DNA from: CAZOKH01 sp964580315
Lineage (GTDB): Bacteria; Chloroflexota; Anaerolineae; Anaerolineales; Anaerolineaceae
Reading direction: 5' to 3'
Length of the DNA stretch: 26,600 nt
NCBI GenBank assembly: GCA_964580315.1
Contig: CAZOKH010000052.1
Span: forward strand, 1-26,600
The translations under genes were made by a program, and so were the position numbers. Shown in pieces: positions 22,140 to 26,600 of this stretch. Each line of letters begins with the position of its first letter. Position 1 is the stretch's first letter. Below the pieces are notes generated by a model. That model did not search any database, was not told the DNA's origin, and worked only from the letters and a program-made list of their open reading frames with translations.

Positions 22140-24179
22140 TCAGTGGCTTATTCCATTCGTGGACAATTTAAATTGAGAACTGATTTCCTGCAGGGTGTTT
22201 GCCATGTCAGACAGCGATTGGGCTGAAGCATTGACCTCTTCTACCTGCGCACTCATTTCTTCCACCGAGGCTGACACTTCTTCAACCGATGCGCTGTTTT
22301 CTTCGCTGACGCTGGCAATGCTTTCCACAGCGCGGCTCACGTCACTGGCGCCGGCGGCCATTTCTTCGGTGGCGGCCGTGTTCTCTTCAATCACCGCCGA
22401 TACCGTATCCACCGCGCTGACCAGGTCAGACATCATGATACCAATTTCACCGGTGGCTTCAGCCGCCTGGGTTGCCTGGGCAAACACCGCTTCGGCAGCT
22501 CTCAGGATTTCTTCCAGGCTTTGCCCGGCTTCCTGGGCGCTGGCCACGCCTTTTTCCACTTCGCTTTCGCCAGCCTGCATGGCCTCCACGGCTTCTGCCA
22601 CGGTGACCTGTATTCCGCTGATCAGCCCGCCGATCTCTTTGGTGGCGCTACTCGAGCGCTCAGCCAGCTTGCGCACCTCATCAGCCACCACAGCAAAGCC
22701 TTTGCCGTGCTCGCCGGCGCGGGCGGCTTCAATGGCGGCGTTGAGCGCCAGCAGGTTGGTTTGCGAGGCAATGTCTTCAATGGTCTCAACAATCATGCCA
22801 ATTTGCTGCGAGCGATCGCCCATCTCTTGCACCTTCTGGGCAGACAACCCCACTTTGTCTTTGATGGACTGCATGCCCTGCACCGTTTGAGTGACAACGG
22901 TTGCGCCTTTGCTGGCAGCTTCAGCGGCTTTTGCCGAATCCTGGGTCACTGCCTGGGCATTGCCCGCCACAATTTGCACGGCATTGTTGATTTGCGTGGT
23001 AACCTCGGATGCTTTACCAATGGCGCTGGCCTGTTCTTGCGCGCCGCGCGCCACACCTTCAATCACACGCACCATCTCATCCATCGAAGTGGCGGTGCTG
23101 GTGACGGCTTCGGTCTGGTCAGCGGTGCCTTTAGCCACCTGTTGGATGGTGGTGGCAATCTGTGATGAGGCGGTGCCGGCCTGGTTGGAAGCCACAGCCA
23201 GTTGATGCGAGGCTGCAGCCAGTTGGCTGGCATTTTCAGCCACGGCGCCCACCGACTGGTTGAGGCTTGCGATCATTTTCACAAAAGCGTGTCCCATTTC
23301 ATCCTTATCAGACTTTGGCGTGAACTGAATGGACAGGTCATTGCTGGCAATGGTCTCAGCTGCTTTGCCGGTTTCTTGCAAATAGAGGATAACCGCATCC
23401 AGGGCTTTGCCGACCTCGCCGATTTCATCCCGGCGCAGGCGCACTTTATCTTTTTCTTCATCGCTCAGGTTGCGCACCAGGTCGCCCACCGCCAGGGCAT
23501 TGGAGATTTGAACCACCTGGCCTAAGGGGGCGCTGATGCTGCGGGAAATGACCACCCCAAAACCCAACGCCAGGCAAACCGCTGCAATAATCACAATGAC
23601 CATAATGGTTGTGGCTTGATTGGCGGCTGCGGTATTTTGATCGGCAATTTCTTTTGCCAGAGTCACTTTTGAACTCATCATTTCGGTCAGGGTAGCCTGC
23701 GTGGTCTGGGCGCTTTGGAAAGCGTCTCCCAACAGGATGTCGAGGGCCGCATCGCTGTTGCCGGCTTTGTCCAGCGCAATCATCTGGTCAAGGTAAGGAT
23801 CAAATTCCGCTTTGGCGGCAGCATAGATGTTGAACAAATCCCGCCCTTCCTGGGTCTCCAGCAATGCCTCATACTCGGCTGCAACCGTATCCATCTCACT
23901 CGAGAGTTGAATAATGGTTTCGTAATGCTTTTGATTTTCTTTTACATCCGGCACCAGAATGGCGTCCCGCATATTGACGCGGATGCGCTGAAAGGCAATG
24001 CCCATTTCTTCAAGCTGCGTGATGGGAACGGTGTAATTCTGGTACAGCCTGGTGTCTGCGGCATCAATGATACGAATATAATAAATGCCAATGATGCCCA
24101 CAATTGCGGCAATGATCGCCAGGACTACAAACGAACCGATCAATTTGACGCTCATTTTTAGATTGTTTATTGTTTTCAT
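22140..24179 (-). CDS. Methyl-accepting chemotaxis protein
   Basis: A 679-residue inner-membrane receptor. TM1 is at about 13-34, an extracytoplasmic four-helix-type sensor domain at 35-190, and TM2 at 191-212. A HAMP domain covers 213-262, and a second HAMP-like segment lies at about 270-320 (ETIASNDLSIQF). The cytoplasmic signalling coiled coil runs to the end, with the highly conserved tip at about 466-505 (DIASQTNLLALNAAIEAARA, then GKGFAVVADEVRKLAERS). Glutamine/glutamate-rich heptads on both arms offer methylation sites. No C-terminal CheR-tethering pentapeptide is seen. GGAG lies seven bases before the ATG. It begins 15 bases after a degenerate receiver gene and is followed by cheW; the CheB-CheR fusion further down would adapt it. 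The ligand cannot be deduced. The C-terminal sequence style resembles Chloroflexota receptors. Confidence 0.95.
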   Translation of the reverse strand: MKTINNLKMSVKLIGSFVVLAIIAAIVGIIGIYYIRIIDAADTRLYQNYTVPITQLEEMGIAFQRIRVNMRDAILVPDVKENQKHYETIIQLSSEMDTVAAEYEALLETQEGRDLFNIYAAAKAEFDPYLDQMIALDKAGNSDAALDILLGDAFQSAQTTQATLTEMMSSKVTLAKEIADQNTAAANQATTIMVIVIIAAVCLALGFGVVISRSISAPLGQVVQISNALAVGDLVRNLSDEEKDKVRLRRDEIGEVGKALDAVILYLQETGKAAETIASNDLSIQFTPKSDKDEMGHAFVKMIASLNQSVGAVAENASQLAAASHQLAVASNQAGTASSQIATTIQQVAKGTADQTEAVTSTATSMDEMVRVIEGVARGAQEQASAIGKASEVTTQINNAVQIVAGNAQAVTQDSAKAAEAASKGATVVTQTVQGMQSIKDKVGLSAQKVQEMGDRSQQIGMIVETIEDIASQTNLLALNAAIEAARAGEHGKGFAVVADEVRKLAERSSSATKEIGGLISGIQVTVAEAVEAMQAGESEVEKGVASAQEAGQSLEEILRAAEAVFAQATQAAEATGEIGIMMSDLVSAVDTVSAVIEENTAATEEMAAGASDVSRAVESIASVSEENSASVEEVSASVEEMSAQVEEVNASAQSLSDMANTLQEISSQFKLSTNGISH

Positions 24180-24194
24180 AAAGTTCTCCAGTTG

Positions 24195-24590
24195 TTATTC
24201 AGGATTGGGATTAATATGAGAAGATTTTTCTGCCAGCATGTTTTTTATCAAACTGCCCAGCTCGTGATGAATTTTTTGTTTGGAGATCTGGGCGGTAATT
24301 CCAATTTTGTTAATCGCCACGCGCGATTCGACATCATCAAAGGTGGTCAACAAAATGATGAGCGCATCAGGGTATCCAGTTCTTAATTGTTTTATCTCTT
24401 GCAAATGCCTGTCAACTGAATGATCAACAGAAATTAAAAATACATCGGCCGAATTTTCAGGCAAAAGGGAAAGAGCATCGGTTATTGTGCTGCAACCAAT
24501 TGCGTTATACTGGGGGGAAGCGTGTGACAGCCACCAGAGAATGGAATTGCGCATTCCAGCGTGCGGCTCAATCACGAATAAGGTCGGCAT
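24195..24590 (-). CDS. Degenerate receiver-domain protein
   Basis: A 131-residue stand-alone domain with the receiver fold pattern: TLFVIEPH at the first strand, ADVFLISVDHS at the third, ALIILLTTFDD at the fourth and ITAQISKQK at the fifth. T82 and K104 match the conserved switch residues. The acidic pocket is reduced to E8, and the phospho-Asp position is serine (S54), so ordinary phosphorylation is unlikely; D56 is two residues off. I infer a pseudo-receiver that signals by binding. The frame is open to an ATG at 24671, which would add 27 residues; the start at 24590 is preferred because the fold begins there. Neither start has a clear Shine-Dalgarno sequence. It is the first gene of the operon, 15 bases before the MCP. 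Confidence 0.75.
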   Translation of the reverse strand: MPTLFVIEPHAGMRNSILWWLSHASPQYNAIGCSTITDALSLLPENSADVFLISVDHSVDRHLQEIKQLRTGYPDALIILLTTFDDVESRVAINKIGITAQISKQKIHHELGSLIKNMLAEKSSHINPNPE

Positions 24591-24732
24591 AATTAATCTA
24601 ACAGTTGATGAGATTATCTGATCTGAGTAATTTTTTGTCCGCCTGTAATATCGTTCCAGCAAAATGAACATTGCCCATTAACCAATCATCAAAGAGAATA
24701 ATCCACCCATGAGATTATCCCTCCCAAATATA

Positions 24733-24764
24733 ATCATACGATTGGGTGTGTTTATACCCAATCG
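24733..24764 (-). promoter_or_regulatory. Promoter with overlapping palindromic operator for the nine-gene operon
   Basis: On the minus strand, TTGGGT (24761-24756) and TATGAT (24738-24733) are separated by exactly 17 bases. CGATTGGGT and ACCCAATCG (24764-24756 and 24747-24739) form a 9-bp inverted repeat that covers the -35 box and the spacer, as a repressor or activator site would. Transcription would start near 24726, about 55 bases before the 24671 ATG and 135 before the preferred one. The rest of 24591-24943 holds no gene that I can support. Confidence 0.5.
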
Positions 24765-24892
24765 GGAGATGAGGATAATTCAATTTGAAGAACTATGAAA
24801 TCTTATAGGGGAAACTTTGACAAAAGCTGTAGGGAATTCTTGATTAACGAAAAATTTCTACTGCGATTTGAGCTTGGATTAGATCAATTATT

Positions 24893-24908
24893 AATACCGC
24901 AAGGTATT
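24893..24908 (-). terminator. Weak hairpin after the NarL-type regulator gene
   Basis: AATACC (24893-24898) pairs with GGTATT (24903-24908) around GCAA, 36 bases beyond the regulator stop codon. The stem is short and only an AT-rich stretch follows, so termination here is a guess. Confidence 0.3.
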
Positions 24909-24943
24909 CAATAAAACGATGGACGTTGACAACTGGCTAAGAA

Positions 24944-25600
24944 TTATCCATCCAGCGAGATGACACCATGTTGAATGGCATATTTTACCAGGCTGGCAAT
25001 ATCACTTATTTCCAATTTCTGCATGATCCGGCTGCGATAGGTGTCAACAGATTTGGGAGAAAGACTGAGAATTTCAGCGATTTCCAGACTGGTTTTGCCT
25101 TCAGTTACCAGTTGTAAAACTTCTCGCTCTCGCATGCTCAACTTATCCAGTGAACTGGTTGAGTGTGTTTGTGGAGAAACCGTAAACATTAATTCAAAAA
25201 TTGTGTCAGAAATTTTCTGGCTAATATAAAAATGACCCTCAAAAACTTTGCGTACAGCCTGCACCACTTCCTGACCGGCAGAGTCTTTTAACAAATATCC
25301 CTTTGCGCCGGCGCGAAAAGCCCGTTGAATATACTCGCTCGTAGAATGCATGGACAGCATAATGATACGGATATCTGGATGAAAAGCAAGGATTTGTTCC
25401 GCAGCATCAATGCCATTCAGTTGAGGCATTGCTATGTCCATCAGAATAATGTCCGGTTTTATTTTTTGTGCCAACGCCAGCACCTGGCGCCCGTCTTCAG
25501 CGCCGCCCACCACTTTAATATCGGGCTGTGATTCCAGAATGGCGCGTAATCCATCTCGAAGGATGGCATGATCATCAGCTAACAATACCTGAATGGTCAT
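24944..25600 (-). CDS. NarL/FixJ family response regulator (REC-LuxR HTH)
   Basis: A 218-residue DNA-binding regulator. The receiver (1-120) has D9-D10, phospho-Asp D55 in IILMD, the serine of LSMHS at the switch position and the lysine of YLLKD. The LuxR-type helix-turn-helix lies at about 155-213, with LSMREREVLQLVTEGKTSLE and SPKSVDTYRSRIMQKL. Upon phosphorylation such proteins dimerise and bind promoters. The start at 25600 is preferred over 25636 because AAGGAG sits six bases before it. It overlaps the stop of the HisKA_3 kinase by 26 bases, its obvious partner. The palindromic promoter of the neighbouring operon, 180 bases further on, could be one of its targets (inference). Confidence 0.94.
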   Translation of the reverse strand: MTIQVLLADDHAILRDGLRAILESQPDIKVVGGAEDGRQVLALAQKIKPDIILMDIAMPQLNGIDAAEQILAFHPDIRIIMLSMHSTSEYIQRAFRAGAKGYLLKDSAGQEVVQAVRKVFEGHFYISQKISDTIFELMFTVSPQTHSTSSLDKLSMREREVLQLVTEGKTSLEIAEILSLSPKSVDTYRSRIMQKLEISDIASLVKYAIQHGVISLDG

Positions 25601-26600
25601 TTTCTTCTCCTTGCAGCGGAACCTCCACAACAACATGCGTTCCGGTTAACGGGGTAGTTCTTATCCACAGTTTACCACCAATGGCTTCGGCGCGCTCTTG
25701 CATTATTTTTAAACCCCATCTGGACGATGCTGCTGTTGCCTTCGGGTTGGCCTGTTTGATACCAATACCATCATCCTCAATGATCATTCTCACCCGGTTG
25801 GCTACTTTAACCAGGGTGATTTTCACCTGTTTTGCCTGGGCATGTTTGGAAATATTGGTCAAGGCTTCCTGGGCTATCCGAAAGAGTGCGATCTCTTGAG
25901 CCATTGATAGCAACCTTTGACCGACGGAGTCCTTGAGATTGAAAGGTACACCTGTGCGCCAGGTGAATTGGTCTCCCAACCATCGCAAAGCAGCCGCCAG
26001 CCCATAATCATCAAGAATGGATGGTCGGAGTTCGGTCATAACGCTCCGGATGCGCTGCACAGTCTCTTCAAGCAGTTTCAACGCATCATCAATCCGCATT
26101 CCCAGCGTGTTTTTTTGCTCCGGCAACAAAAGGCTGTAGATAAGATTTAGGCTCAGGTTTATGGCGCTCAAGTTCTGGCCCACCTGATCATGCAATTCGT
26201 TTGCCAGTCTTTTCCGCTCAGCTTCTTCTGCATCTTTGAGACGGACGTTCAATGCGCGGAGATGTTCGCGTCTTTCTTGAAGGGTTTGGATGAGCTGCAT
26301 ATTCTGTATGGCAATGGAAATTTGTCCTGCAACTGTCATCAGCATATTCACATCGTGTTCATGGTAAGCGCCATAACGCAGCGATTCGACATTCACAACA
26401 CCAATCACTCTTTCCCCGGCCAGCAGCGGAACGCACAATTCTGAAGATGTTTGTGGAATAATTGCCAGAAAGCGTCGATCGCTTTTTGCATCGGTTAAAT
26501 TAATAACTTCGCCATGTTTGGCCACCCATCCTGTGACACCCTTGCCCACTTTCAGGCCGGTTTTTTCGATCATCGTTTTGAATTCTTCATCAGAAACCCC
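25575..26600 (-). CDS. GAF-containing HisKA_3 (NarL-type) sensor kinase, 5' truncated by window
   Basis: The frame is open to the right edge, so the gene continues beyond it; the first Met in the window (26573) is internal to a GAF domain. Visible in order: a GAF domain (VGKGVTGWVAKHGEVINL, LCVPLLAGERVIGVVNVES), a coiled coil, HisKA_3 with the phosphoacceptor in ERKRLANELHDQVGQNLS, and a HATPase with DDGIGI and RWGLKIMQERAEAIGG. These kinases phosphorylate LuxR-type regulators such as the one encoded directly downstream. No membrane segment is in the visible part; any upstream sensor domains are missing from view. Confidence 0.93.
   Translation of the reverse strand, partial: GVSDEEFKTMIEKTGLKVGKGVTGWVAKHGEVINLTDAKSDRRFLAIIPQTSSELCVPLLAGERVIGVVNVESLRYGAYHEHDVNMLMTVAGQISIAIQNMQLIQTLQERREHLRALNVRLKDAEEAERKRLANELHDQVGQNLSAINLSLNLIYSLLLPEQKNTLGMRIDDALKLLEETVQRIRSVMTELRPSILDDYGLAAALRWLGDQFTWRTGVPFNLKDSVGQRLLSMAQEIALFRIAQEALTNISKHAQAKQVKITLVKVANRVRMIIEDDGIGIKQANPKATAASSRWGLKIMQERAEAIGGKLWIRTTPLTGTHVVVEVPLQGEENDHSGIVS

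Noticed and set aside
22195..23205. Long + strand frames opposite the MCP gene
   Set aside because: They are shadows of the low-complexity, alanine- and glutamate-rich receptor coding sequence; the MCP is unambiguous.

Overview
The window is bacterial. It joins an AT-rich, horizontally acquired-looking segment (about 1-3616, + strand) to a long minus-strand signalling operon (4555-24590). No rRNA or complete tRNA is present, so the host cannot be named firmly. The dense PAS/GAF proteins, the PocR, HD-GYP and 5TM-LytS sensor architectures, and the methyl-accepting protein's C-terminus resemble Chloroflexota of the Anaerolineae type. That assignment is inference from family knowledge.

Left segment. 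The end of a histidine kinase ATPase domain (1-270), a receiver protein with an unassigned C-terminal domain (280-936) and a ComEC-like metallo-beta-lactamase (MBL) fold protein (944-1948) form a compact three-gene + strand unit. A strong terminator (2047-2081) closes it. After an unassigned stretch comes a promoter and a tyrosine recombinase gene (2570-3508). Directly behind the recombinase are nested inverted repeats (3520-3563) and a 46-base remnant of the 3' half of a tRNA-Cys gene (3570-3615). This is the expected picture of a genomic island boundary at a tRNA gene. The remnant runs straight into a perfect 84-bp tandem array, interrupted by a 100-N assembly gap. Each unit repeats the tRNA 3' end and a terminator-like hairpin. 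A diverged copy lies at 4482-4527, and a ywbE-family gene (4189-4383, minus) sits between the array and that copy.

Right segment. Nine minus-strand genes read in order from about 24590 down to 4555: degenerate receiver, methyl-accepting chemotaxis protein (MCP), CheW, PAS/GAF/PocR histidine kinase, REC-PAS-GAF protein, 5TM-PAS-HD-GYP phosphodiesterase, 7TM-PAS-GGDEF cyclase, CheB-CheR-PAS fusion, and PAS-GGDEF cyclase. Gaps are short or negative (overlaps of 14, 4 and 20 bases), so they are probably one transcription unit. A good promoter candidate with an overlapping palindrome lies at 24733-24764. The set mixes chemosensory array parts (but no CheA or CheY in view) with c-di-GMP synthesis and breakdown, under about 20 PAS domains.

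Upstream of that promoter is a separate NarL-type pair: a GAF-containing HisKA_3 kinase (25575-26600, cut by the window end) overlapping its LuxR-type response regulator (24944-25600).

The most interesting items are the kinase-receiver-ComEC-like MBL module on the putative island, the tRNA-derived tandem array at the island boundary, and the combined chemosensory/c-di-GMP operon without CheA.
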